From assembly GCF_001280845.1 (NCBI RefSeq), contig NZ_LGHP01000001.1, positions 2,194,435 to 2,258,434 on the forward strand: a DNA stretch of 64,000 bases. The letters run 5' to 3'. The notes below the pieces were generated by a model. The model saw only the letters and a program-made list of their open reading frames with translations. It did not search any database and was not told where the DNA came from. Both the position numbers and the translations under genes were made by a program. This DNA is from Bacillus sp. FJAT-28004 (GTDB taxonomy: Bacteria; Bacillota; Bacilli; Paenibacillales; Paenibacillaceae). Positions 42,445 through 52,378 of the stretch are shown piece by piece (positions within the stretch are counted from its first letter, which is position 1; every line of letters begins with the position of its first letter).

Positions 42445-43140
42445 ATGGTTGCGAAACAGAAAATGCGTCATGTGCTAGATATTATAGCGGACATGTTTCC
42501 AGATGCACACTGTGAGCTGATTCACAGTAATCCGTTTGAGCTTACAATAGCAGTGCTGCTGTCTGCTCAGTGTACGGATGAGACGGTCAATAAGGTAACG
42601 GTGAACTTATTTCAAAAATATAAGTGTCCCGAGGATTATTTGAGCGTGCCGCTGGAAGAACTAGAGCAGGACATTCGCCGCATCGGCTTGTTTCGAAGTA
42701 AGGCTTCAAATATACAAAAGCTTTGCCGCATAGTCATTGATAAATATGACGGGAAAGTGCCTGAAAGTCATGAGGGTCTAACCGAGCTGCCAGGTGTAGG
42801 GCGGAAGACGGCTAATGTCGTCATGTCAAATGCATTTGGCGTGCCTGCCATCGCAGTCGATACGCATGTGGATCGCGTAACGAAACGATTAGGGTTTGCT
42901 AAAGCGGATGACAGTGTTCTAGAGGTTGAAAAGAAGCTGATGAAGCTCGTTCCGCGCGAGGAGTGGACATTAACCCACCACAGGCTCATCTTTTTCGGCC
43001 GCTATCATTGTAAAGCGCAAAGCCCGCAGTGTCCGATTTGTCCGCTGCTTGATTTGTGCAAAGAAGGTAAACAACGTATGAAGCCAGGTTTTAAAACCAA
43101 AAATAAGAGTATAAAACCTAAAATAGCCAGTGAAGGATGA
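42445..43140 (+). CDS. nth: Endonuclease III
   Basis: A 231-residue DNA glycosylase/AP lyase for oxidised pyrimidines. The helix-hairpin-helix LPGVGRKTANVV (about 114-125) carries the catalytic Lys, and AVDTHVDR (about 137-144) the catalytic Asp. A 4Fe-4S motif C-x6-C-x2-C-x5-C is intact as CKAQSPQCPICPLLDLC (about 191-207). ATG 42445 lies 6-8 bases after GGGGAGAGG. In B. subtilis nth follows dnaD; here it is separated. Confidence 0.95.
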   Translation: MVAKQKMRHVLDIIADMFPDAHCELIHSNPFELTIAVLLSAQCTDETVNKVTVNLFQKYKCPEDYLSVPLEELEQDIRRIGLFRSKASNIQKLCRIVIDKYDGKVPESHEGLTELPGVGRKTANVVMSNAFGVPAIAVDTHVDRVTKRLGFAKADDSVLEVEKKLMKLVPREEWTLTHHRLIFFGRYHCKAQSPQCPICPLLDLCKEGKQRMKPGFKTKNKSIKPKIASEG

Positions 43141-43418
43141 TGAAAATGAACTGTATTTCCGTGTACACAAACAATTTTGAGCTTTTTTCTGATATTTATG
43201 AGCAAGTGCTTGAGTCTCCGCCAGAGGAGCATGAGGATATCCTCGTAGAAGGAATTACAGTTAGCGGCTCAGGTGACGTTCCTGATCAATACATCGAGCG
43301 TATGCGCGTAAAACCTGAGGTTGTCGTTATGAGAGATAAAGAACGCAACATCATGATTTTGCAGCATGGCAACGTATTTGAAATTTGTTTGCCGTCTGAA
43401 GAAGAGCAAGCCGTTTAA
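43137..43418 (+). CDS. Small conserved-looking protein of unknown function
   Basis: Up to 93 residues, acidic, soluble (MNCISVYTNNFELFSDIYEQVL ... RMRVKPEVVVMRDKERNIMILQHGNVFEICLP). Alternating hydrophobic strands suggest a small alpha/beta domain. It overlaps the nth stop and ends 10 bases before the dynamin gene, so it belongs to the nth-dynA transcript. Possible starts are ATG 43137, 43140 or 43146; GAAGGA lies upstream. No family recognised. Confidence 0.7.
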   Translation: MMKMNCISVYTNNFELFSDIYEQVLESPPEEHEDILVEGITVSGSGDVPDQYIERMRVKPEVVVMRDKERNIMILQHGNVFEICLPSEEEQAV

Positions 43419-43428
43419 GGAGAAGCAA

Positions 43429-46400
43429 ATGACAGAAATTACCGTGCAAAGCATAGCGGGAGCTATATCCGAGACAGCAGGATTAATGTCCGCTACAGGA
43501 GATACATTACATGCAAAGCAAGCACAGGAGCTAAACAGTAAGCTGACCGATGGTCGGCTTACTGTCGCTTTTTGTGGACATTTTTCAGCAGGTAAATCAA
43601 CCCTTATCAATCGTTTATGCGGTACAAAGCTGCTTCCTTCAAGTCCAATTCCAACAAGCGCGAACGTTGTATCCATTCGCGGCGGTGATCGAGCATATGC
43701 AGCTGTTGAAACAGTTAAGAACGGTGTAGCTTCCAAAGCGGAAGTGCCAATCGACGAGCTTGATCGTTATTGCGTGGATGGCGAGCAATTCACCTCCGTA
43801 TCCATCGTTTATCCAACGGAGCTTCTAGGAGATCATACGGTGCTGCTTGATACGCCTGGTATTGATTCGACTGACGATGCCCATCGCATGGCTACTGAAT
43901 CCGCTTTGCATCTTGCAGACGTCGTGTTTTATGTAATGGATTATAACCATGTTCAGTCCGAAATCAATTTTTCTTTTGCCAAGCAATTGAAGGATTGGGG
44001 AAAGCCCTTATACTTTATTGTTAATCAGATTGATAAGCATCGTGATCGCGAGCTGTCCTTCGCGAGTTATCGGCAAAGCGTTGAGGATGCGTTTCACGCT
44101 TGGCACTTGGAGCCGGCGGGGATCGTTTATTTGTCGTTACGCGATCCCGAACACCCATTTCAAGAGTGGGAGCAATTGCTAGAGCTGCTTGATAAACTGC
44201 AAACGATCCGCAAGCCGCTATGTGTATACAGCGTAGATGCGTCACTGCGTCATGTGGCAGATGGACATTTGAAATGGAGCGAGCTGCAAGCTGAGCCTGA
44301 GCGTGAACGGCTTCTGGCGGAGGCAGGTGGCGTTGAGGCAGTAGCCCTTGTCTCTATGGAAATGGATCAGTTGAAACAGAAGATCCGTCATGTTTCTGAG
44401 CAGAAAGAGGTTTATCGGGCGCAGCTGCGCAAAGAGCTGCAAACGCTGCTCGATAATGCGAATATAACGCCAGCGGGACTGCGTGATTTGGCTCAAACGT
44501 TTCTAGAGAGCCGCAAACCTGGTTTTAAGGCTGGATTGCTATTTGCGGCAGCCAAGACTGCTGCAGAGCAGGAACGGCGCTTACTGGTGTTCAGCGAAGA
44601 GTTAAACAGCTTAATCAGTGCTTCAATCGATTGGCATGTGAAGCATTTGCTGCGCACAGAAGCTGAACGTATCGGATACGATGGGGAGCAGCTGGAAGCG
44701 GAGCTAGTACGGAATTTGGCTTGGCTGCCGGATTCGGAATGGCTTATTGCAAGGGTGAAAACAGGAGCCGTCATCAGCAACGAATATACAATGACGTTTA
44801 GCCGCGATCTAGCCGCGGATGTGAAGGCGGTTTATCGCCAGCGCGCGCTTGAAATCATCGATGCGCTGGCGGATCATGCAGCGGTGCTAGGCGAAGCTGC
44901 CGCCGCTGAGGCAGAGTCACAGCTTGCTGCGCTTCGCGCGCAGGCTGGTGCACTTCATGCGCTCACGGCGCTGGCGAAGCGCGCTGAGGAGCATAAGGCG
45001 CGGCTTGCTGCAGCGCTGCCTGAGACGCCGGCAAGGCCGGCATTGCCAGCGCCGCGTTCAGCTGGTGCTGGTGGGGGCGGGCTCGCGCAAGCAGGCGGCG
45101 TAGCTGCTGAAGCGCGGGGTGTGTTAACGAGCGTGAGCGGGCGCAGCGCGTCAGCGGAGCAGCATCACGCGGCAGCAGGGCGAAGCGCCCTTGCTGGCGG
45201 AGCAGCCTTGGCGCAGCAGCACAGCGCTGCTGCGCGCTTAGCTGGCGCTGCGGAGCTGCTTGCGCCGCATGCTGCACTGGCAGCTGCAGCGCAAGCGATG
45301 CGCGACAAGGCGAAGCGGCTGCAGGACAGCCGCTTCACCATCGCATTATTCGGCGCCTTTAGCGCCGGCAAATCATCGCTTGCGAACGCGCTGATCGGAG
45401 AACCGGTGCTCCCGGTTTCTCCTAATCCGACGACGGCAGCGATCAACCGGCTCGTGCCCCCTACGGCGGAGCACGGTCATGGTACCGCGCGCATCGTCAT
45501 GAAGACGCGCGCTGCCATTGTAGACGATGTGCGCTATTCCTTAGCGCTTCTCGGAGAAAAGGCTGGTTCAGAGCAGTTGTCGGATGACGCTGCTCTTATG
45601 CGGGCGATTGATCGCCTTTCACCGGATTCCATCGGTGCTGGCGGACGCCCGCATTTTAGCTTCCTGCGCGCGGCTCGCGCCGGCTGGGCGGAACATGAAC
45701 CACTGCTCGGTCAGCAGCTATCGGTCGATCAAGCGGAATACGAAAAGTATGTTGCAGAGGAATCACGTTCCTGCTTCGTAAGTGAAATCGAGCTCCATTA
45801 TGACTGCGCGCTAACGGCGCAGGGCATCGTGCTCGTGGACACACCGGGAGCAGATTCCGTAAATGCTAGACATACAGGCGTAGCCTTCAATTATATTAAA
45901 AACGCGGATGCTGTTTTGTTTGTTACTTATTACAATCATGCCTTCTCGCAAGCTGACCGTCAGTTTCTGATGCAGCTTGGAAGAGTGAAGGATCAATTCG
46001 AGCTCGATAAAATGTTTTTCCTTGTTAACGCAGCTGATTTGGCAGCAGACCAGGAGGAGCTTACAGGCGTGTTAAAGCATGTCGAGACGAATCTTCTTCA
46101 ACATGCGATTCGCTCGCCTCGCCTATTCCCTGTATCGAGCTTACAGGCGCTGGACGGTAAACTGGATGGAAATGCGGAGCTGTTAAAACGTTCCGGCATT
46201 GAAGCTTTCGAGCAATCATTCCTTTCATTTATTCAGAACGATCTCGGACGACTAGCTATTGATGCTGCGGAGCAAGATTTGAAACGCGCGGCTGCGACAG
46301 TAGCAGGCTGGCTTCAAAGCGCAGAGGGCGATGCAGCCGTGCGGGAAGCGGAGCTTATAGCGCTCCTGCAAGCTGTTAACGAAGCGAAGATCGATATATC

Positions 46401-47094
46401 AGCGCTTCAAACAGGAACGATGCCTGAGCAGCTTAAGCAGGAGCTTAGCGAGTTATTGTATTATGTCGTTCAACGTATCCAATATCGGTTTGGTGAGTTT
46501 TACAACCTAGCTTTTAATCCTGCTTCTTTGCAGGACGATGGACGTGATTTGCGCAAAGCAATATGGACATCTTGGCTTGAGCTGCAGCGGCTCGTCCAGC
46601 TGGAGCTATCGCAGGAGATGTTGGCAACCTCGCTTCGGATGGAACGAGGGGTTCATACTCAGCTGCAAAAGCAATATAGTCATACAGCTCAGCGTTTAGA
46701 GACATCAATCACAGCTTATAGCGCTGTTCCTTATGCGCCAGCTGCTTTGCCAACACCGGATGAGCCGATTGCCTGGGAATCTGATTCAGTTGATGCAAAA
46801 CTGCTTTGGAGCCGTTTCAAATCACCGCGTCAATTTTTTGAAGGCGAGGGCAAATCGATACTCCGTAAAGAGCTTGAAGCGCTGCTTGCTCCTTCATTAA
46901 ATGGATGGATGTCTGAGCAAACCTTACTGTGGACATCGCTATACGAGCAAATATGGCAGAATGCTGCTGAACAAGCTGGCAAACAGCTGCAAGAGGATAT
47001 GCTTGCCTATGAAAGCGGCAAACGAATCTCGTTGTCCGGAAGTGCGGATACGGCTGAGCTTAAGGAGCTGTACGATCAATTGATTCATCTCTAA
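43429..47094 (+). CDS. dynA: Double-dynamin membrane GTPase (DynA type)
   Basis: A 1221-residue protein made of two bacterial dynamin-like halves in one chain, the arrangement of B. subtilis DynA/YpbR (about 1190 residues), which tethers and fuses membranes and protects against phage and pore damage. G1 motifs are GHFSAGKS (49-56) and GAFSAGKS (642-649); G3 is DTPGIDS near 145 and DTPGADS near 804; G4-like FIVNQIDKH near 196 and FLVNAAD near 865. Helical stalk segments follow each G domain. Residues about 520-620 form an Ala/Gly/His-rich, very GC-rich linker. ATG 43429 has AAGGAG 6 bases upstream. Confidence 0.9.
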   Translation: MTEITVQSIAGAISETAGLMSATGDTLHAKQAQELNSKLTDGRLTVAFCGHFSAGKSTLINRLCGTKLLPSSPIPTSANVVSIRGGDRAYAAVETVKNGVASKAEVPIDELDRYCVDGEQFTSVSIVYPTELLGDHTVLLDTPGIDSTDDAHRMATESALHLADVVFYVMDYNHVQSEINFSFAKQLKDWGKPLYFIVNQIDKHRDRELSFASYRQSVEDAFHAWHLEPAGIVYLSLRDPEHPFQEWEQLLELLDKLQTIRKPLCVYSVDASLRHVADGHLKWSELQAEPERERLLAEAGGVEAVALVSMEMDQLKQKIRHVSEQKEVYRAQLRKELQTLLDNANITPAGLRDLAQTFLESRKPGFKAGLLFAAAKTAAEQERRLLVFSEELNSLISASIDWHVKHLLRTEAERIGYDGEQLEAELVRNLAWLPDSEWLIARVKTGAVISNEYTMTFSRDLAADVKAVYRQRALEIIDALADHAAVLGEAAAAEAESQLAALRAQAGALHALTALAKRAEEHKARLAAALPETPARPALPAPRSAGAGGGGLAQAGGVAAEARGVLTSVSGRSASAEQHHAAAGRSALAGGAALAQQHSAAARLAGAAELLAPHAALAAAAQAMRDKAKRLQDSRFTIALFGAFSAGKSSLANALIGEPVLPVSPNPTTAAINRLVPPTAEHGHGTARIVMKTRAAIVDDVRYSLALLGEKAGSEQLSDDAALMRAIDRLSPDSIGAGGRPHFSFLRAARAGWAEHEPLLGQQLSVDQAEYEKYVAEESRSCFVSEIELHYDCALTAQGIVLVDTPGADSVNARHTGVAFNYIKNADAVLFVTYYNHAFSQADRQFLMQLGRVKDQFELDKMFFLVNAADLAADQEELTGVLKHVETNLLQHAIRSPRLFPVSSLQALDGKLDGNAELLKRSGIEAFEQSFLSFIQNDLGRLAIDAAEQDLKRAAATVAGWLQSAEGDAAVREAELIALLQAVNEAKIDISALQTGTMPEQLKQELSELLYYVVQRIQYRFGEFYNLAFNPASLQDDGRDLRKAIWTSWLELQRLVQLELSQEMLATSLRMERGVHTQLQKQYSHTAQRLETSITAYSAVPYAPAALPTPDEPIAWESDSVDAKLLWSRFKSPRQFFEGEGKSILRKELEALLAPSLNGWMSEQTLLWTSLYEQIWQNAAEQAGKQLQEDMLAYESGKRISLSGSADTAELKELYDQLIHL

Positions 47095-47137
47095 TTGTCA
47101 ATGAATAGGGATTGTTCTATCGCATTAATAGCTGAAT

Positions 47138-47178
47138 GCTTTTGCGAGCGTGTTAAACGCTTGCAAAAGCTTTTTTTT
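47138..47178 (+). terminator. Terminator after dynA
   Basis: GCTTTTGCGAGCG (47138-47150) pairs with CGCTTGCAAAAGC (47158-47170), one G-T pair, 7-base loop, then eight T residues. Confidence 0.93.
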
Positions 47179-47389
47179 ATTTAGTGTGTTTTTGTGCAAA
47201 AATTGAGTAATAGGCACATATTTGTCATGATTAACGACCAATTGGGAGTATTAACCGTTTTCAATTTAGATAACGAGACAATAAGGGCTTTATAACAGTT
47301 ATATGCATATTTATACTGTTTGCTCCCATTTGATGATGCTGATAATATTCATTCATGCTTACAAAATAGATACGGGGAGATGGATTTAC
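47179..47389. other. Intergenic region between dynA and the ABC exporter genes
   Basis: AT-rich stretch with no convincing reading frame. TATACTG- and ATAATATT-like -10 boxes occur near 47310-47350 but none is paired with a good -35 box. The exporter promoter probably lies here. Confidence 0.35.
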
Positions 47390-49177
47390 TTGGACGTACT
47401 AAGGCAGTTGAAAGCATTTTATTGGGCAGAACGAAAGTTTATGTTCACCTCAATATTTTGCTTAATGTGCGCTACGGCGCTCGGACTTGTCTATCCGAAT
47501 TTACTGCGGTACTTGATTGATGATGTCATTACGCCACGAAAATTCGAGTTAGTACCGACGCTTGCTTTTACAGTAGTCGGAGTCATTATCTTTAAAGGGT
47601 GTATGCAGTATTTACATGGTTTTTTTGGTGCACGACTTGGAAACAAAGTAGCGTTCCACATGCGGAATGCGCTGTACGACAAGCTGCAGAAGCTGTCCTT
47701 TCAATATTATGACAAAGCGAAAACAGGCGATTTAATGTCTCGTCTGACAGCTGATTTGGAGGCGATTCGCAACTTTATCGGTTTTGGCTTTGCGCAAATC
47801 TTGAATATGGTGCTAATGATCTTGTTCGGCGGTGCGATGATGTTGTCCATTCATTGGCAGCTAACGCTAATTACGCTAGTGACTATACCGCTGCTTGGTT
47901 TCGCCGCCATTCGTTTTGAGCGTAATATTCATCCCGCGTTCCGCGAAATGCGTCAAGCAATGAGTAATTTAACGACTGCGGTTCAAGAGAATATTACGGG
48001 TGTACGCACCGTTAAGTCTTTTGCACGCGAATCGCATGAAGTGTCGAAATTTGCAGTACGCAGTGAAGCCTACCAGACGAATCAAGTTGGCGCAGCAAAA
48101 ATTTGGGCGAAATTTTTCCCTGTAATGGAGCTCGTTGCGAACTTAAGTGCGGTTATCCTTCTTGTAACCGGCGGTATTCTTGTTATTAACGGATCGCTTC
48201 AGCTTGGCGAATTCGTAGCATTTTTCAGCTTAATTTGGTACATTATCGGCCCGATGTGGGGCCTTGGGTTCCATATTAATAACTACACGCAGTTCAAAGC
48301 TTCTGGCGAGAGAGTACTAGGACTGCTAAATGAACATGTTCATGTAAAAAATATTGAGCATGCGATTGAGGTTACAAGCGATACAGTGAAAGGACATGTG
48401 CGCTTTGACCATGTTACCTTTAGCTATCCTGACAAAACGCCGGCGGTAACCGACTTGGTCATTGATGCGCCAGCTGGCTCTGTCATTGGATTTCTAGGTG
48501 CGACAGGCTCAGGTAAATCAACAATTATTCAATTGCTAATGAGAGCCTACAATGTGAAAACAGGTTCGATAACGCTCGATGGCATCGATATTAAGAATTT
48601 GGATGTCGCCAGCCTTCGTTCCTTAATTGCTCCCGTGTTCCAAGAAACGTTCTTATTCTCCGCTTCGATTCGCGATAATATCGCTTATGGCGTGCGGGAT
48701 GTAACACCAGAGCAGATCGAACATGCGGCTAAACTTGCAAAAGCACATGACTTCATTTTGGAACTGCCGCTAGGCTACGATACAATCGTCGGCGAAAGAG
48801 GAATGGGCTTGTCCGGTGGACAAAAGCAAAGGATTGCGATTGCGAGAGCACTCATTAAAAATCCTAGAATTTTAATTTTGGATGACGCAACAAGCGCGGT
48901 AGATATGGAAACCGAGCATGAAATTCAAGCGGGCTTCAAGGAACTGATGGCCGGCCGCACGACCTTTATTATTGCACATCGGATATCTTCGCTTAGACAT
49001 GCCGATGAAATCATCGTATTAGACAAAGGTCATGCCGTTCAGCGCGGAACACATGCAGAGTTGATAAAGCAAAAGGGACCATACCGCGACACCTACAATA
49101 TTCAATATGCTGACTATCCGCTTGATGATGCTGCCGTGGCTGCGCAAGCGAATGAGCGGAAAGGGAGTACCGTATAA
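47390..49177 (+). CDS. ABC exporter half-transporter, degenerate-site subunit
   Basis: A 595-residue half-transporter: six-helix membrane domain (about 1-310) and an ATPase domain (about 345-580). Walker A GATGSGKST, signature LSGGQKQR (canonical), but Walker B is LILDDATSAVD, with Asp in place of the catalytic Glu. That marks it as the degenerate-site partner of a heterodimeric exporter (BmrCD/TM287-288 type). Start taken as TTG 47390 behind GGGGAGATGG, which gives the usual N-terminus (DVLRQLKAFYWAERK); in-frame ATG 47303 would add an unusual extension. Its stop overlaps the next start (TAATG). Substrate unknown, likely a drug or lipid. Confidence 0.87.
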   Translation: MDVLRQLKAFYWAERKFMFTSIFCLMCATALGLVYPNLLRYLIDDVITPRKFELVPTLAFTVVGVIIFKGCMQYLHGFFGARLGNKVAFHMRNALYDKLQKLSFQYYDKAKTGDLMSRLTADLEAIRNFIGFGFAQILNMVLMILFGGAMMLSIHWQLTLITLVTIPLLGFAAIRFERNIHPAFREMRQAMSNLTTAVQENITGVRTVKSFARESHEVSKFAVRSEAYQTNQVGAAKIWAKFFPVMELVANLSAVILLVTGGILVINGSLQLGEFVAFFSLIWYIIGPMWGLGFHINNYTQFKASGERVLGLLNEHVHVKNIEHAIEVTSDTVKGHVRFDHVTFSYPDKTPAVTDLVIDAPAGSVIGFLGATGSGKSTIIQLLMRAYNVKTGSITLDGIDIKNLDVASLRSLIAPVFQETFLFSASIRDNIAYGVRDVTPEQIEHAAKLAKAHDFILELPLGYDTIVGERGMGLSGGQKQRIAIARALIKNPRILILDDATSAVDMETEHEIQAGFKELMAGRTTFIIAHRISSLRHADEIIVLDKGHAVQRGTHAELIKQKGPYRDTYNIQYADYPLDDAAVAAQANERKGSTV

Positions 49178-51000
49178 TGAGTACGAGTGCCAAAGCAAAG
49201 GCTAGCAACAAAAATGAGCGCTTCATATACCAAGACGATGAGCTGATTGAAAAACCCTTTAACTGGAGTCAATTGCGTCGATTGTTCGGATATATGAAAC
49301 CTTACTCAAAACAATTAATGCCCGTCATCATTATGATGATCCTTGGTACATTGACACGTCTTGGCGTGCCGGCGCTCGTCATCCTCGCGATTGACGAAGC
49401 GATTGCTCCTGAGAATGGTGAAACAAGCGTATCCAAGCTGATCACTATAGCAAGCATCATGCTGGTGTTGTATGTTATTCAATGGGCATCCAATACGTAC
49501 CGGATCAAATATACGAACATCATTGGACAAAAAGTCATTTACGATCTCAGAAATCATTTATTCCAGCATATTCAAAAGCTAAGCTTCCGTTTTTATGATA
49601 AACGTCCAGCAGGCTCAGTACTCGTTCGTGTAACGAACGACGTTAATGCACTGCAGGATTTGTTCACAAACGGGGTCGTCAACTTATTGATGGACTGTGT
49701 GCAACTGTTCGGTATCGTCATTATTTTGCTCGTATGGAACTTTAAGCTTGGACTCGCGGTGATGATAACCGTGCCGCTCATGTTTATTGTGTCGACGACG
49801 CTGCGCAAAAAGATTCGTTTTGCATGGCAGGATGTGCGCATTAAGCAGTCCCGCATTAACTCTCATTTAAATGAAAGTATTCAAGGGATGAAAGTTACGC
49901 AAGCGTACGTACAAGAGAAAGACAATATGAGCTTTTTCGATCATATGAACACGGTCAACAATAAATCATGGAACAGAGCGTCATCGTTAAACCAAACGTT
50001 TGGTCCAGTAATCGAAATCACTTCAGCAATCGGTACGTTTATTCTTTTCTGGTACGGTTCACATCTAATTCAAGTAGGAGCCATTACGGTTGGTTTGCTT
50101 GTCGGATATGCCAACTATATAGGGAACTTCTGGGACCCGATCAACAGACTAGGACAAATGTATTCCCAGCTTCTCATTGCTATGGCTTCATCAGAGCGGA
50201 TTTTTGAATTTATTGATGAAGAACCGACTGTAGCAGAACAAAAGGTGGCAAAACCGCTGCCTAAAATTGTAGGCGCGGTGAAGTTCGATCACATCGTGTT
50301 CGAATACGAGAAGGGTAGACCGGCACTCAAGGGCATTACTATTGATGTGAAGGCAGGCCAATCCATTGCTCTCGTAGGTCATACAGGTTCAGGAAAAAGT
50401 ACGATCATTAACCTATTATGCCGGTTCTATGATCCAGTTGAAGGTCGAGTGCTCATCGATGGCATCGACATTCGTGATGTGACGATCGAGAGCTTGCGCT
50501 CACAGGTCGGCATCGTACTCCAGGATACGTTTATTTTTGCAGGCACGATTCGCGACAATATTCGGTATGGACGTTTGGATGCGACCGACGCTGAAGTCGT
50601 AAAAGCGGCTCAAGCTGTTAATGCGCATGATTTCATCATGGGGCTTCCTGATGGCTATGATACGCAGGTAGAGGAGCGAGGCAATGTGCTATCCATGGGT
50701 CAGCGTCAGCTGCTGTCGTTCGCCAGAGCATTGCTTGCTGATCCGCAAATACTGATCTTGGATGAAGCGACAGCCAGCATTGATACTGAAACGGAGTTAA
50801 AAATTCAAGAGGCGCTTAAGACGCTGCTTGCTGGTCGTACATCCTTTATGATTGCTCACCGATTGTCAACGATTCGTCATGCGGATGAAATTATCGTGCT
50901 TGACCATGGTCAAATCGTCGAACAAGGCAATCATGAAGCATTGCTTGCAAAGCGCGGCGTATACAACGGCTTGATCGAAGCGCAATACCGTTTTCTTTAA
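49177..51000 (+). CDS. ABC exporter half-transporter, catalytic-Glu subunit
   Basis: A 607-residue half-transporter with membrane domain (about 35-330) and ATPase domain (about 365-600). Walker A GHTGSGKST, Walker B ILILDEATASID with the catalytic Glu, but a changed signature LSMGQRQ. It therefore complements the upstream subunit: its Walker motifs and the partner's LSGGQ make the one active site, and the other site is degenerate. A charged N-terminal tail of about 30 residues is cytoplasmic. Similar to the YfiB/YfiC and YheI/YheH pairs of B. subtilis. Confidence 0.88.
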   Translation: MSTSAKAKASNKNERFIYQDDELIEKPFNWSQLRRLFGYMKPYSKQLMPVIIMMILGTLTRLGVPALVILAIDEAIAPENGETSVSKLITIASIMLVLYVIQWASNTYRIKYTNIIGQKVIYDLRNHLFQHIQKLSFRFYDKRPAGSVLVRVTNDVNALQDLFTNGVVNLLMDCVQLFGIVIILLVWNFKLGLAVMITVPLMFIVSTTLRKKIRFAWQDVRIKQSRINSHLNESIQGMKVTQAYVQEKDNMSFFDHMNTVNNKSWNRASSLNQTFGPVIEITSAIGTFILFWYGSHLIQVGAITVGLLVGYANYIGNFWDPINRLGQMYSQLLIAMASSERIFEFIDEEPTVAEQKVAKPLPKIVGAVKFDHIVFEYEKGRPALKGITIDVKAGQSIALVGHTGSGKSTIINLLCRFYDPVEGRVLIDGIDIRDVTIESLRSQVGIVLQDTFIFAGTIRDNIRYGRLDATDAEVVKAAQAVNAHDFIMGLPDGYDTQVEERGNVLSMGQRQLLSFARALLADPQILILDEATASIDTETELKIQEALKTLLAGRTSFMIAHRLSTIRHADEIIVLDHGQIVEQGNHEALLAKRGVYNGLIEAQYRFL

Positions 51001-51003
51001 AAC

Positions 51004-51040
51004 ATAAGCAATAATCCTATCTTTATCATCAATTGCTTAT
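51004..51040. repeat. Inverted repeat after the ABC exporter genes
   Basis: ATAAGCAAT (51004-51012) and ATTGCTTAT (51032-51040), perfect over 9 bases, 19-base loop, no T run on the + strand. A weak terminator of the exporter operon or an operator for purT. Confidence 0.4.
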
Positions 51041-51163
51041 AAAAATAGTTGATTTTTGAGCATAGAACCTCCACAATGGAAGAAAAAACGAACCGAAACG
51101 ATTGTCACTGCCTTTTGGGCAGAGCTGCCGATTCGATTTGCTTCCAGGAGGTTCTTTTTGTTT

Positions 51164-52348
51164 ATGTATGGATCACCCTTAACAACGAATGCTCGTAAGT
51201 TGCTGCTGCTAGGCTCCGGTGAGCTTGGTAAAGAGGTCGTGCTGGAGGCTCAGCGACTTGGCATAGAGACGATTGCTGTAGATCGTTATGACCAGGCGCC
51301 AGCCATGCAAGTTGCACATCGCAGCTATACGACCGATATGCTGGACGGAGCTGAGCTTCGCCGTATTATCGAGAAGGAGCAGCCTGACTTTATTGTTCCG
51401 GAAATTGAAGCGATCGCAACCGAAACGCTGCTAGAGCTGGAGAAGGAAGGACATCGCGTCATTCCTACGGCACGCGCAGCTTGGCTGACGATGGATCGCG
51501 AAGGTATTCGCCGCTTGGCTGCTGAGACTTTAGAGCTGCCAACGGCTCCATATCGATTTGCAGACACTTTTGACGAGCTATGTCTCGCGGCTGAAACACT
51601 TGGCTTTCCATGCGTCATCAAACCAATTATGAGTTCCTCAGGTAAAGGACAAAGCGTCTGCCGATCCGAAGCGGAGCTAGAAGCATGCTGGAGCTATGCG
51701 ATGGAAGGTGGACGTGCGAAGAAGCAGCGCGTTATCGTGGAGGGTTTCGTAACATTTGAATCCGAAATTACGCTGCTTACCGTTCGATCTGTTTCGGGTA
51801 CGAGCTATTGCCCGCCAATTGGTCATGTGCAGAAGGATGGCGATTATATCGAATCCTGGCAGCCGCATCATATGACAGAGGCTCAGATCGCACAAGCGGA
51901 GTCAATAGCGCAACGCATCACAGACGAGCTGGGCGGGTATGGTATTTATGGTGTTGAGTTATTCATTACAAAGGATGGCGTCTTGTTTAGTGAAGTATCG
52001 CCGCGTCCGCATGATACAGGCATGGTAACGATGGCGACTCAGGATTTGTCTGAGTTTGCATTGCATGTAAGAGCTATTTTAGGATTCCCTATTCCAACGA
52101 TTCGATTGCTGACGCATGGTGCATCACATACCTTGAAAGCAGACCGTGAGTCTTCCGATTTCCGCATCGGAGGTATTGAAGAGGCGTTGTCGGTTCCTAA
52201 TACACAGGTTCGGGTTTTCGGAAAACCGGAAACGAAGGTCGGACGTAGAATGGCCGTTACGCTAAGCACAGCTCCAAATGTTGAACAAGCACGCGATTTG
52301 GCTCGTACAGCTGCGGAAGCTCTTTACGTATCGTATAATAACGAATAG
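51164..52348 (+). CDS. purT: Formate-dependent phosphoribosylglycinamide formyltransferase
   Basis: A 394-residue ATP-grasp enzyme that formylates GAR using formate and ATP, replacing folate-dependent PurN in purine synthesis. N-terminal domain [21 protein letters not shown] (in parts, about 13-33), then ATP-grasp motifs [17 protein letters not shown] (about 152-168), the metal loop [16 protein letters not shown] (about 275-290). ATG 51164 agrees with the usual N-terminus; AGGAGG is 12 bases upstream, so the in-frame TTG 51158 two codons earlier is an alternative. No purine riboswitch or clear PurR box precedes it. Confidence 0.93.
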   Translation: MYGSPLTTNARKLLLLGSGELGKEVVLEAQRLGIETIAVDRYDQAPAMQVAHRSYTTDMLDGAELRRIIEKEQPDFIVPEIEAIATETLLELEKEGHRVIPTARAAWLTMDREGIRRLAAETLELPTAPYRFADTFDELCLAAETLGFPCVIKPIMSSSGKGQSVCRSEAELEACWSYAMEGGRAKKQRVIVEGFVTFESEITLLTVRSVSGTSYCPPIGHVQKDGDYIESWQPHHMTEAQIAQAESIAQRITDELGGYGIYGVELFITKDGVLFSEVSPRPHDTGMVTMATQDLSEFALHVRAILGFPIPTIRLLTHGASHTLKADRESSDFRIGGIEEALSVPNTQVRVFGKPETKVGRRMAVTLSTAPNVEQARDLARTAAEALYVSYNNE

Positions 52349-52378
52349 AATGTTCATTTTAAGGCAGGTGTAGCAGCT

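Noticed and set aside
44963..45446. Minus-strand Ala/Arg/Gln-rich open frames opposite dynA
   Set aside because: They arise from the GC-rich linker, where stop codons are rare in every frame; no start signals.
51001..51163. Purine or ZTP riboswitch ahead of purT
   Set aside because: No recognisable conserved core; only simple inverted repeats.
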